From positions 4,497,417-4,561,416 of the forward strand of contig NC_020179.2 of assembly GCF_000224145.3 (NCBI RefSeq): a stretch of 64,000 nt of DNA. Direction: 5' to 3'. The notes beneath the pieces were generated by a model. It was not told the DNA's origin and did no database searches. It was given only the letters and a program-made list of their open reading frames with translations. The stretch is from Ciona intestinalis. Lineage: Eukaryota; Chordata; Ascidiacea; Phlebobranchia; Cionidae. Positions 10,016-23,000 of the stretch are shown here, piece by piece; position 1 is the first letter of the stretch; each line of letters opens with the position of its first letter. A program made the position numbers and the translations under genes.

Positions 10016-12788
10016 TTACATTCTATCCATATTTTCTAAACGTCGATCTTTTAAATGAGTTTCAATTATTCTGGCGTAAAGGTCTCTTTTGGTAAGCTTG
10101 TACGCCATAGTGAGTAAGTTAGTAGCCAACTTGTTGAAGTATCTGGGAATACAATAGAAATTTATTAGGATTATTTGCAAAAGAAAACGGTAATGTTAAA
10201 AATGCTCTTACCCATATAGAATAGAATCTACATAAATTTATGGGGTAATTGGCCAACTTAGGCCTAAATCCCAGGTCCCATGGCATGCCTTTCTCTAGGA
10301 CCTCACCCACATAGAATACAATGTTGGGATAATGGGCCAACTCGGACCCAAATCCAAGGCGTTATACCGATTGCTAGGTACGCTAAGAATGTATCGTATT
10401 TAAAAAGCAAGTAAAATTCACGCTACACTACCTTGATCCGTTACAAAACACATCCACCCCAAGTTCCAATCCCATACCATAGTCGCATTCATCATTAGCG
10501 AACTGTATAAACGTCACCATCTCCTGTATCGGATCAAACCTCAACATTCTTTCTTTATCATCTTTGGCTTCCGTTATCTTCTTCAATAGCTTGACCAAGT
10601 CAGCTGGAATATATGAGTATGTTTGAAAGTCAATATATCACTGTAAATGGTTCATGGTTGTAATCTACTTTAGTGAGGTCATACAGGAAGGCGCCAAAGG
10701 ACCTGGGATTTAGACCAGAGTTGGCCTATTACCCCAACATTGTATATGCACATTCTATTCTATATGGGTGAGGCCCTACAGTGAGGCATGCCATGGGACC
10801 TAGGATTTAAGCCAGAGTTGGTCCATTGGCACAGCATTGTGTTCTATATAGGTGAGGTCCTACAGAAAGGCATGCTACAGGTCAGGTTCTATAGCCTAGA
10901 ATGGCAGGAGATCTGCGATTTGGGCCATGTTCCATTACCACAACATTATATTAGGGGAACATGCGAAATTAAGATTTAGACTAATGTTGGCCCATTAAAC
11001 ATAAGCATATTGAACGGAACCAACTCACGGTTACTGTGAGGCAAAGGCCGGTATCCAACTTTATCTTCACCAGATATTGGAACCACGATGCCAATTTTTT
11101 GTAATGTCTTAGCAACAACCTTCTTCTCGCGTTGTCTCACTTTGTCACTCCTTGGGATGAGAGAAAAATCTTCCTGAATAAATATGAGGAACAATATATA
11201 GCAGTGTGTGTAGGTATTATGTATAGTTTATATTCGTCTTTCTATTTTTTATATTTCTTTATGAATATATGCAACTTAGTTATCCTTGCATGACAGAGTT
11301 TTTCATGGACACACACAAAACACAAACACTGTGCCATAATAGCATTTTGAAAAGCTCTCATTCACTACTGAAAGTGTCATATTCTTATTTTGATATTTTC
11401 CTCCTGTAACCGGAGAAAATGGGTTCAAAGCTTGATGCTGCTACCACTGTTTGACCAAATTATCAGCCATATATTCCTAATTTTTAATTAACAAAAAAAA
11501 CTCTCACTTGTTGCGTTAGTTGTTTCAGTTTAGTTTGAATTGATTTTGCAACTTTAGTTTCGTCTTTGTTGGCTTTCTTGTTTGATTTCTTGAGGTAACT
11601 TTCTATTTGTGAGCTGGAATATAAGTTGGTTTTGTAGTGGGTGGATAAGTACTGGTAGACAATGTATACCAGAGGCACTTATGTATACCAGAGTAGGTTG
11701 AGTACCTAATTTTTTCATTTAACTATGAAAAAATTATTACGTAAAGGTAAGGTGTCACAGGGCTGGTGGCAAAACCAGGTAAGTAATGTATCCTATATAG
11801 CTAGGTATCTATATGCGTCAGTTAATGTTTTCTTACACTCCTGTTAAAGACCCTCAATGTCCCAAAATCCAACAACATGGACACATTCTACTACTACGTT
11901 GGTATAATAGAATAAGCTTTAAACAAAGAGGAAATTATATACTATGCCTATTAATAGGAGACTTTCCACTCACTTCACTGCTGCAAATAAATTATCTCCT
12001 AGAACCGAATAAACTCCATCTTTCCCCGAGTTCGCAACGACCACATTTTCCTCCTCCTGTGGGTCATCTTTAAAATATCCGATGTGGAAACCTTTGTTTA
12101 CAACTGAAGTTACAACAGTAAGTAACTCAGGGGTATCATAGTAATGTCTCCACTTCATATGGTAGAATTCTGGCGGTTTGGAATCATCTTGCTTGTGTTG
12201 TTGGTGAAGATAGTAGAAAGGTCCGACCAGTTTCAAACCGATGCAAAGTAAACTGTCTGTAATATTTAAAATTAAGATCTGCTCACGACATAATCATAAG
12301 CTATAACTTTAACTCCTTATTTGACCATAGGTTTATGCCTCGGTATAGAACCTCACCCACATAAAATAGAACTCTGGTTTAAATCTCAGATACCTTGACG
12401 TGCCTCACTGTAGGATCTCACCCATATAGAATAGAATGCAATGTTGGGCCGTTGGGGTAATATATCAACCCTAGCTTCAACCAGCAAGCATATTCAATGT
12501 GAATAGAATAAACAGCTGGCAATTTGAACAAAGCATATAAAACAGCACGTACCAACCAAAAATTAACACGATACAATATAGTAATGTTACGTCATACATA
12601 CTTAAAGGGTTTTCCGGTTTTAACTCCACGCAGAATTTCCAAAACGCGAAAAAATCTCTCGAAAACGAAATTCCGTACAACTTTTCGATTCGCTCTTTTT
12701 CGCTTCCCGTATCTTGTTCTACGTTCTTCTGTTTCTTTGAAATTGTGGCCTTCGCTTCAATTTCGTCACTTTTTCGCTTCCTTGGCAT
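10016..12788 (-). CDS. HPF1: Histone PARylation factor 1
   Basis: Six exons join in phase into 339 aa (human 346): 12788-12602, 12256-11974, 11613-11508, 11173-11029, 10603-10432, 10142-10016. HPF1 binds PARP1/PARP2 and completes their active site, directing ADP-ribosylation to serine in nuclear chromatin. Recognisable blocks are '[13 protein letters not shown]', 'KLVGPFYYL', 'HIGYFKDDP', 'GDNLFAAVK', '[18 protein letters not shown]' and '[20 protein letters not shown]', followed by [17 protein letters not shown]. The catalytic glutamate (human Glu284) corresponds to Glu279 in the NDE triplet and is present. A short basic N-terminus (MPRKRKS) is taken as the start; an in-frame Met 26 codons upstream was judged 5' UTR because homologues have a basic start. 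Introns carry SINE tails. The secreted 167-aa gene lies 303 bases upstream on the same strand. Confidence 0.96.
10665..10995. mobile_element. SINE tail repeats (family B), about three copies
   Basis: Three imperfect copies of a unit with 'tatgggtgaggtcctacag' followed by 'gccatgggacctgggattta', and then 'ggcccattaccccaacattg', in an HPF1 intron. Other copies: about 883-975, 4148-4240, 4823-4915, 10195-10350, 12325-12470, 22485-22605, 31945-32195, 35365-35600, 37925-37995, 44400-44465, 48000-48035, 48715-48880 and 56300-56390. Confidence 0.8.
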
Positions 12789-13091
12789 ACTTTCACGACT
12801 TTTATTGAATATTTTAACAACAAAACAACTTAAATTATTTGCAAAATTCGCGCCATATTTTTCCAATGGGAAATACCCTACGCTGAGTCAAATCGATAGA
12901 GACATTATATTTATAGCTTAAAAATAACTGTTTTGGTTACCAACATTTTTTTATTGCATCAATATTTTATTTGCAGTTCACAAGACAATGTCACGTGCAA
13001 TGCAGCATACTAAACAGTCAGTAAAAGTTTACACGAAAAGAAATTTTCAAACTTTCATTTTATTTGCAAATAACAACATAATATTAACATT
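12789..13091. promoter_or_regulatory. HPF1 upstream region
   Basis: AT-rich spacer between the stop of the secreted 167-aa gene and the HPF1 start codon, both on the minus strand. It must hold the 3' end of one gene and the promoter of the other. No repeat or strong motif was seen. Confidence 0.4.
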
Positions 13092-13595
13092 TCAATATTT
13101 CGTGCAGTCTGCGGATGTGTATTGAGTGCATATGCTGTCGTTTGTGTTCTCCTCGTATCCTTTTGTATTGTTAAGCCCGCTACCAGTGATCAAGTTATGT
13201 AGATTGCAATAGTTTGTTCCGTGATCCAGCACAGCGTACCACGTATTTGACCTTGAGTAACCTTTCATTACACACCACGTAGAATCGTCGGCGAAACGTA
13301 TTTTTTGCGACGTGCGAAATGTAAAAGTCAAACTATCCACATAATTCTTAACTGGGGTCGTATGGGTTGCAGTAACTTTTAGATCATCGTTCCTAATCAA
13401 TTTATAAAGGCATTTTTCTCCGCTATGTGTACATTTGCCCGACCATGTTTTGATTTGGTTGACTAGCTTGGTTCGGACATCATCACATACTGTTGACGGG
13501 AACTCCCATTGAATGGAACAAGAAGCATGAAGTGGGATCGCCGATACTTTGTAGTTAACTGACACCAGAACCAATAACACAAATACGCAATGCAT
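13092..13595 (-). CDS. Secreted 167-aa protein, intronless
   Basis: I chose Met at 13595 because it opens a signal peptide (MHCVFVLLVLVSVNYKVSA) that the longer frame starting at 13841 would bury. The mature part has eight cysteines (in ASCSI, TVCDD, GKCTH, EKCLY, STWCV, NYCNL, SICTQ and DCTKY) and closes with 'TNDSICTQYTSADCTKY'. The central 'STWCVMKGYSRSNTWYAVLD' and 'GTNYCNLHNLITGSGL' look like a conserved fold; I have a vague recollection of similar secreted proteins in other marine animals but cannot name a family. There is no transmembrane segment after the signal, so secretion is inferred. It lies between the large EGF/SEA gene and HPF1 on the same strand. It has no intron, unlike almost everything else here. 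Confidence 0.7.
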   Translation of the reverse strand: MHCVFVLLVLVSVNYKVSAIPLHASCSIQWEFPSTVCDDVRTKLVNQIKTWSGKCTHSGEKCLYKLIRNDDLKVTATHTTPVKNYVDSLTFTFRTSQKIRFADDSTWCVMKGYSRSNTWYAVLDHGTNYCNLHNLITGSGLNNTKGYEENTNDSICTQYTSADCTKY

Positions 13596-14060
13596 TATAA
13601 AGCTACAGCTATTAACGCTGTAAAAAGTATGTATAGTTACGAGATGAAAAACTATTTTAATGTACACGGTTGCAGAACGAGGAATCTCCGTCTCGACGTT
13701 GCATCGGTAAACATTGTTTACAACTATGAGGTTTATTACGTCACAGGCACATGACAATAACGTTCTTCGCGGTTGAGTAGTTTTTATTTGACGGGGAGGA
13801 AATAAGACAAATGAAATGTCAACAATCAGTGGTTGGTGCAATGACCGTTGTTTAGGTCTTGCACAAGAACAAATACGTTCACAATGGTAGCAGCATCAGG
13901 ACTTGATATTATTACCCCCTGGTTTAGACATTGGTTTAATAACAGTATTTTACTGACTATATGTTGTGAACCCATTATCCTTCAGTTATGACGTATACAT
14001 TTCCCAACCGACCCACAGCTCTAAGTAAGAATATTATACAAACAATAAATTATAGGCTAC
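13596..14060. other. Spacer upstream of the 167-aa gene
   Basis: It separates the stop of the large secreted-protein gene (14061) from the start of the 167-aa gene. The open frame of the latter continues to 13841 but has low-complexity content and is probably 5' UTR or promoter. No repeat family was recognised. Confidence 0.4.
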
Positions 14061-17000
14061 TCAAAAAAACAAAGCAGTTTTAACAATTTCTACAACACTT
14101 GGTTTCATACCAAACACCTCTAATTGACCTGGTGTGCTTAGAATAGCTGATAGAATGGACTTGGTGGGTTGTGGTAGTGCATATATGTTCAATACTGAAT
14201 CAATTGCATCTGGTAGATCCAGACCACGTAGGTCCACCAGTGTTGCCAATGCTCTATCTAGCTCAAGCACTGATGATGCACTTGTCGGTATTTGTGCAGC
14301 ACTGGTAATTGAAGGAGGCAATGTGACATTGTATTTGGCCAGCATTGAAAGCAATTGACTCCATACATCAAACTCTAATGATGTAGTGTCCATGGTCCAG
14401 TTGGAGTTATTGTACACAGCTCTATAGTTTGACTTCTTAATAGTAATACCAACTGGGAACCTTTTGAAAGCAAAAGTTGAAACATTCAATGCAGGATCTG
14501 TAATTGCTTCTAAAAACTTTGCAACCAAGTAAGCTTCATTCACTGCAACATCAGGCATGACTTTTGATGATAAATAAACGTTATACGACACCATTAATGG
14601 CCCACCCATAGTAGAACTCCCAATCTTTGCAGCTCTATTCAAATAAACTTTTCTTGGCATTGGTGAGGTCACTTTCATGACATCATAGGGAAATCCACCG
14701 AATACACCATCATGTTCAAATGCTCCAAGCACGGAGGAAATTTTAAAACTTTCCGTTAGGTTAGTTCCATCAAGATTATGAAGATTCCAAATCAGATTCA
14801 TTCTTTCATTACATTCCCATTTCATATTCATCTCCCCATACTTCATGTCTTTGCATTGTGGTGTTTTTGGTAATAGAATAACAACAACATATTCGGCAGT
14901 TATGTTCGAATTGACCATGTTTTCAGGATATCTTCTTTCAAGCAATGTTGCCTCTCTTATCTCAGTAACACTCACACTTACAATATCATCCCCACCATCA
15001 TAGTCACCTCTCATGTACATGTAAGTGCCATTCCCAATGTTATAACTCCCATTTCTGTCTTCTTTCTTCTCAGATCTTCCAACACTGTTGTTCACTCCCT
15101 TATTTCCTAACCTTGGCATGAAAGCTCTTCCAAGTTCTGATTCCACTGAAGTTCTCAACTTTATCATATTAACTTCACTTATAGATCCAAGGCTCACATT
15201 CCCAGATAAGAAAACTTTCCCTTTGAAAACCAAAGCCCTTGAACTGTTAAACAAGTTTGAATCATTCAGATCCAAAGTAATATCTGCCTCTGGTACAATT
15301 TTTTCTACTTCTATATCTTTAACCATTGGAATTTTAAACGAGTATGTTTTAAAAAGATCCCGTTTCAATTTACCAGCTAGCTCTTTGAAAGCTGGTGAAT
15401 CTTCCTTAAGAATATTCCCTCCAAGCTTATTATATCTTTGAGATAATGCAGTGTTTAACTGTATGTAGGAAGAGAACTTGATTTTAAACACATCTTCTTC
15501 TTTATCATATGAGTCCTCCTTAGGGAGCAACATCCTCACATCTACCCATCCAATCCTCTTCAACTTGAATGGAAAACCTCCAAAAGTGAAACCATCTCGG
15601 GATAGATTCCTCATAGACATTGAAGCAAAGAAGGAACTTAGTAACATGCCTGTACTCACAATCTTATGACCTTGACCTTCTATATCCACAACATACTGAG
15701 CTGTTATGAGTTCACTTCCATTCATAAATCCAAACACAGTAGCCGTCATATTAAAGCCGGTGTTTTGACCAAAATAAGTTGAAAGTTCGTCCCCAATAAA
15801 CTGCGCCATGTCAGTAAAGTCAGAAGAGCTTGTGTTCAATAATTTGTTGTTGAATTTGAATGTTGAATTAAGTTCGATCATCCCATAGAAATAAGAGGTC
15901 TCTGGAAATACAATGTCAAAGGTAATGTAAACTTTCTGTTGTGTATTATAAGAGACAAGAGAATAGAGAAGTAAGTAAATATACAGACTAGAGTTGGCAC
16001 ATTTGCATTACCCCATTGTTACTACATATATCGTAAGAAATGTAAGTTTGTATTGGTTTAGGCAACAAAGAGAAATTACTACTAAATGACAGGTGTTAAA
16101 ATGGGTATAAATAAACAACGCAAGAGGTTAAAAGAACTGTGGGTTTTTTAATCCTGCTGTTGGTGAGCCTAGCTATTTTACAAGATGCATACCAAAATAA
16201 AACTGAAATTAATTAAGTTTAAATCAGGGTCACATAACTTATGTTTGTAATCCAACCTTGGTTTCAACTACCTGTCATATTACCTGTACAACTGGCCTCA
16301 CTTCCCACCTCACCACATATGCATTTGAATCCTCCCATTGTGTTCATACATGTAGCATTGGGAGGACATGTGTTATTATCACATTCGTTTATATCCTCAC
16401 AAGTATAACCATCACCCTTGTATCCATCCATGCATTCACAATCATAACCACCCTGGTGAAATAAAAGTTTTAGTTTAAAGTTGATGGAAAATGGTTGGAA
16501 CTTAATTATTCTTCAATAACTTTGTTTTAGATTCTGGTTACAAGTTACCACAAATGTAATTTTGGTGTTTTAAGCCACAATAATATTACACACCATGTAG
16601 TAAAATATAAAAGCATGTACTGTTATATAAAAGCCCATACTGTGTATGTGTGTATATGTTTTTTTGTTAATTAAAAAAATGATTTTCCTAATAAAGCCTT
16701 GTTAAATGGCAGACAAAACGTCATAAATACACTACGTTTTTTTCATACCAAATAAGCAGTAGAAAGAATATTTGTATGCATATAGACTGTATTATTTGTA
16801 TTAAAAACTGCCCTAAAATTCCTTTTTATACAAAGGCTTACCTCCTCATTCTCACATTCAGCAAACGCATGGCAACCATGTGTGTCAGTTTCGCATTCAT
16901 TTTCATCATAGCAGAAACTGCCATTCCCAACATAGCCATACTTGCACTGACAGCCATACATTGAGCTGTTGTAGACTTCCTCAAAGCAGATATGTAGATC

Positions 17001-20000
17001 ACCACAACTCATGGCATCCTGGGCTTCCATTGTAAAGTTGAGCACAGCACCTTTAGTTGAATGACACCCCATCCAACCTTCTTCATAAAACTCATCATTT
17101 CTTTCAGCGATTTCAATAGAAATGTTCCATAAATCCGAATCCACTTTCAACCCAACAAATGGGGTTACCATAACAGCTTTATTGAAGGCAGTACTAATAT
17201 TTCCAGCATTCCAACCCACCAAACCAACACCTGCAAGTTTAACCTTATGCTCCACAACCCAACTCATGTTATAACTCAACTTTGTTATATTCATCATTAG
17301 TATTTCATCTTGTGTTGGTCTCCGTACCTCACCAACCATTGCAGACACTTTACGCACAACAGTATAAGGCTGATCAACTTTTACAGTTGGATAATCATCA
17401 CTAAACAGCTCCTCATATACTTTTTTCACATTTGCAATGAAGGTTTGAACCAAAACTTTGTAACCAAGCTTTCCAAGGTTAAATTCTTCAACTGTATTGG
17501 CAGAAGGTAATATATACACTAACACATGAGCTTTATACTCAAACTTTTCATACATTTCTTCTGGTTCTTCATTTTCTTCTGACATTTCATAGGAATCTAC
17601 TATTCCAATATAAACAGGGGTGTCTATATACCCAACGTTTAATGACTGATTAGTAGCGACATATTCTTGTAAACTCCGGGACAGTTTTCCTTCGTCAATC
17701 GATTCCAAATATTTCTCCGGTCCCAGTATTTCCACAGTATGTTCCGCAACTAGTAGTGGCGTTCTAAGGTCAATGACATCATCATCAGATGGTCCCGGGA
17801 TCATTATACTCTCAACTGGAGGTGGAAGTGACAATGGTTTAAACACTGGGACACCATTGAACATATTATCATCTTTACCAAGGTACCATGTAACAAAACT
17901 TAGCACCAAGACAGATGGATTGAACTTCTCCATTTGTAATTCGCTATTGTTAAGTTTTGAGCAACCAGTGTCATTACCAACATTGTAACTATAATTCATA
18001 TTTGTTGCATTAAGTTCACAGTTAGTCTCCAAGCCTGGCAGATCCACTAGAACTATATGATGCACTGTTAATGTTGAGTTGACACCCATGGATTGATTCT
18101 TTAGTTCAATACTTAACACTTGAACGAACACATCAAGCATATCTTCCTCATCTTCTTTTGGGCCTTTTTCTTCTGATCTCTTTTTATCTTCTTCCCTTTT
18201 TCTCGAATTATCCCCTTCTTTGTTTTGGTTCTCTTTTTCAGCTTTTTTCTTTTCATATTCATCATCATCATCTTTTTCAACCTCCTTTTTCTCTTTTTTC
18301 TTTGTGCCTTCTTCCCCACTTTTTCCCGCTTCTCTCAAACGCTTCAATGCAAACATATAACCATCTCTCAATCTTCCTTGTACTGAGATAACTAGGGATT
18401 TATATTCCGTCAGTGAAACAAACCCCACATTTGGCTTCAACTCCACCATACCTACATACACAAACCTTGAACTTCCGTTACGACTCATATTGACTTCATT
18501 TAAATCCACCATATGTTGGTTCAATGATGTCACACTGTGCACTGTGACATCATCAACATAAGGGAATCTGTATGAATATCCATTATACAAGTCTCTTTCC
18601 AGCTTTGAATATAATTCCATAGCAGCAGATTCTGTTACGTTCAATGTATCATTGTACCTTTTACTATACCACCTCGTAACATTGGGATTTATGATTGTAT
18701 ATGACTTGAATCTTTTTCTCATATACTCCACTTTAGAATCCCCCATTACACCAGGTATGATTTCCAGACTTTTGTTCTTATTAAGCAAAGCCCTCACATC
18801 ATCAGCTTCTATGATTTCAAGCTTCAAAAATCCTTGAGAAACGAAGTCAGTTCTTCCATCATTTATCGCAGTGTTCATAGAAGCATTGAACTGGTCTACT
18901 GTAATGTTGGTTTCCCCAATGATATATATAACATGGTCCACTATAACACTCCCATTCATAAATCCAACCACAGCAACTTTGGTCACAATGCCCTGTATGA
19001 CATCATATAGCTCAGCAAGTTTTATCTCAAGACTTAAAGCAAGGTCTTGGAATTCTGGGCTGTCTGGATTGGCCAGGCTTTGTGTGAATGTGAATGCAGG
19101 ATTCAGTAATACGGTGCCTCTCATTAGTAGTTGAGCTGAAAATATAATACGCTGTCATATATATAGTTGGATGTATAACATGGGTGTCTTCTTATACACT
19201 AGACACACATGGTGTATTCATATACCTCATGCCCACTGTCGAGGTATAACATGGGTGTCTTCTTATACACCAGACATACATAAGGGGTTTATTCACCTCA
19301 TGCTCACTGTCAAGTTATAACATGGGTGTCTTTTTATACACTAGACACACATGGTGTATTCATATACCTCATGCCCACTGTCGAGGTATAACATGGGTAT
19401 CTTCTTATACACCAGACACACATGATGTAATCATACACTTCATCGTTTCATACAAGGGTCTATTGCCGCATTACTTCAACTAATGGCAACTAATCACCCA
19501 ATATCATAATAAACAGCATAAACACTTCCCTACCTTGACATTCACCCCCAACTTCTACATAACCCTCAACACAAGGACACGAATAATTTCCAACCAAGTT
19601 CCTGCACCGAGTGTTAGGTTGGCAGATTCCCATCATTGCTTCACATTCATTTATGTCCTCACAAGTATAACCATCACCCTTGTATCCATCCATGCATTCA
19701 CAATCATAACCACCCTGGTGGGTAAAAACTTAGGTAATTTAAAGGCAATAAATAAATGTAACTTATTTATTCTTGCATGGCAGCCAACGATAGTCATTAT
19801 AACACAGGCGTTCTGTTTCATACAACTCTTGTCCGCTTACACGTATGTAACTTGTTTGTCTTCGCATGGCGGGGCAATGACAGTCGTTATAACACGGGTG
19901 TTCATACACCTTGTGCCCGCTTACAAGTTACCATGTATGGAACTTTGATACCCTATATTTATGGGCTGTACCAATTGTACTAAAACTGACCAAACCATCA

Positions 20001-23000
20001 TTCTTTTATACATAATCTTTAAATCTTACCTCTTCATTCTCACATTCAGCGTATACTTGGCAAGCATGCATGTTGTTGTTGCATTCATCGTCATCAACGC
20101 ACCAAGTTCCGTTACCAATGTAGCCATCTTCACATTTGCATGTATATACCATCTCTATGATGTCATAAACACATTCTGCATCATCATGACATAACACAGC
20201 TGAATTATTCCATTGTTCACCAAATAAAGGATCACACATGGTGCTTTCTGATTGGTTGTTAGTACATGAGGAACCATCCATATTATAACCATAAGGACAC
20301 CAACAAATAAACGAACCGACTGTGTTGATACAACTTGTGTTTCCACTGCAATTATGTAAACCCTCCTGTAAAAAAAACAAAAAGAAACTTACATAAAGAT
20401 TAGGGATCCGGTGCTACAAAAACAAAACAAAAATCTAGTCCAACCAATTGTATAAAAAGATATATATTTTGCCTAAATGACATCCTCAGTCTCTTATTTA
20501 AATAGAACACACAAAGATTGTAAACAGTATTAAACTATTACTTTAAAATAAAGCGATGGATTTAAACACAGTTACAGAAGTTCAATAAAATTTTAACTTA
20601 ACCCAGCCTGTTTCGGTGGTTGCGCAAGAATTTAAACCTTAGAAATACAAGCCAACTATACGACAAATCTCTGGTCTGCTGCTGTATCTTACCTAAAGAC
20701 CTTACTTAGGCCTCACCCGTAGTCACTTAAAATTCAAACAGGTAAACAGTCTATTTATAATTTGGGACCTCACTCATATATAATAGAAAAAATAACACTC
20801 CACCCCACCCTTACCCATAGACATATAGAAATAGAAGCAAGCAATCCACTAACCTCGCATTCTTCCAGATCTACACAATCCTCCCCCACTTTATAGAAGC
20901 CAACCCCGCACCCACATAGGTAGCTACCATATGTATTGTTGCATGTGGCATACTCTTCACACACACCAGTGTTGGTGCATTCATCAATATCTTCACATCC
21001 ATTCAACCCATTGCCTTTAAAACCCATCCCACAGTCGCACATGAACGACCCCATTGTGTTCACACAATCAGCATTGTTCGGACATAAAGTTCCATTAGTG
21101 ACATCACACTCATCAATATCAATGCATGGTGATGTCATAGTATCTTGTATAAATCCCAATGGACACACACAAGCATATGAACCAGGTACATTGACGCACT
21201 CACTTGGATCTTCACATTTGTTTAAACCTATCAATAAAAACATTATTAACTAACTTGCCTGGTATTTGAACTCAAACCCTTGATGCTCTACACATATACT
21301 AGGGTGGGGGAAGATGAGACATTTTGGCACATCTAAATATCCTGATCATGTTTTAAACAATTAACAACGATCTATAAAAGTTGTGAGGATACGGTTTTAT
21401 AATTATTTGAGTTTTCTTTGTTTACTACAAAATGTGACGAGAAAAAATAATTAAAAGGTGTCCCATCTTCCCCAACCCTACTATACATTGCAAATAAAAT
21501 ATAAAGGTATTGCATTTAGAATTGATTAATCTATTGTATTTGTAAGCATTTCGTAATGGACCAACTGTGATCTAAATCCCAGGTTCTATGTCTTTCCCAT
21601 AAAGAATTAGTCCTCTAATGTGGCAAGTCAAAAGACCTGGAATGTAAGCTAAACACATTTTTGGTTATACCATTAAGCTAAGTGTACTTTTGGTTTTACC
21701 AATAGTTTTTCTGTGTCTAGTATGAAACGTGTACCATTTATGTTGTGATAGTGAATTACCAATTAGTGGACACAGTCCAGAAGTTTAGATAAATTAGTTG
21801 CTCACCTTGCATGCAATCATTGATATCCTCGCATAGATATTCCCCTGCATCTAAAACCAGATCGTAACCAGAAGGGCATAGGCACGAGTACCGCCCTGGC
21901 TGGTTCAAACATGTAGATAACCCACCACAAGTGTGATTGTTGTCGGTGCATTCGTTTATATCGTCACAAACCCCATTGTTTAAGATGTAACCAGTATCAC
22001 ACCCGCAGTTGTAACTGCCTGTAGAATTGTAGATGAAATATAAGAAGATGTCAAAATAAAACATGGTTGACAATTTAGACATTGATTTCATTATAAATGA
22101 ATGAGTGAGTGTAACTTGTTTATCATCGCATGGCGGGGCAACAACGCTTGCTTTAACACATGTGTTCTGTTTTATACACCTCGTACCCGCTTATGAGTTA
22201 CTAAGTATGTCACTTTGTTGGTGAATATTTTCATGTATGTAACCTCTTTCATATAAGCCAAGTACCTTGTGTGTTAATACATGAAGTACAGTTGGGCTGT
22301 GGGTTTGAGCATTCATCAATGTCCACACATGATGTTACACCATCTCCTTCATAGCCAGCAAAACATTGACATTCTATACCTTTGCATGTGGCTAAGGGGT
22401 GGCAACTATCAACACAGGTGGCAGATTCTGTAGAAAACATATATTTATATCAATAACTTCTCAACCTTTCACGATTTATGGCCCTTTCAGAGTGATCTCT
22501 ATTGGGTTGTAGCAGTCGGGTGTTTGGATAATGGGCCAACTCTGAGCAAAAGCCAGATTTCATAGCATGCCCTGGTGTGGGATCTCACTCATATAGAATA
22601 AACACCTGATAAGAAGCTCTTAAAGATGAAACTGCATCTTACCTGTAATATTAGGTGGGGCATCCATAAACATCTTATAATTGAACACACGAAGGTTTTC
22701 CCGAGCCATAGCAGATGAGAAACTGTTCCTTAAGCTCGATGTTGTTATATTGGTGTTGGTTGGAGATACAACAGTTATATTGTAACTGATGGCCAAGTTG
22801 TTGTCAATGTTTGTGACTGTAAATAAATATGAATACACAACAGTGTGGTTATGTAGTGATAAGAGCAAACAAATGTTCTTACATTAACTAACAGTCGAGT
22901 TTGTGAAGCTATTGCAGTGTGTGGATAAGTAGCTATTGCAGTGTGTGGATAAGCAGATATGACTTTTGGTTGGTTTGGTCATTTATATACTTGTGGGTGG

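Noticed and set aside
13596-13841. Longer N-terminus for the 167-aa protein
   Set aside because: It would place the signal peptide 83 residues inside the protein, and the added sequence looks non-coding.
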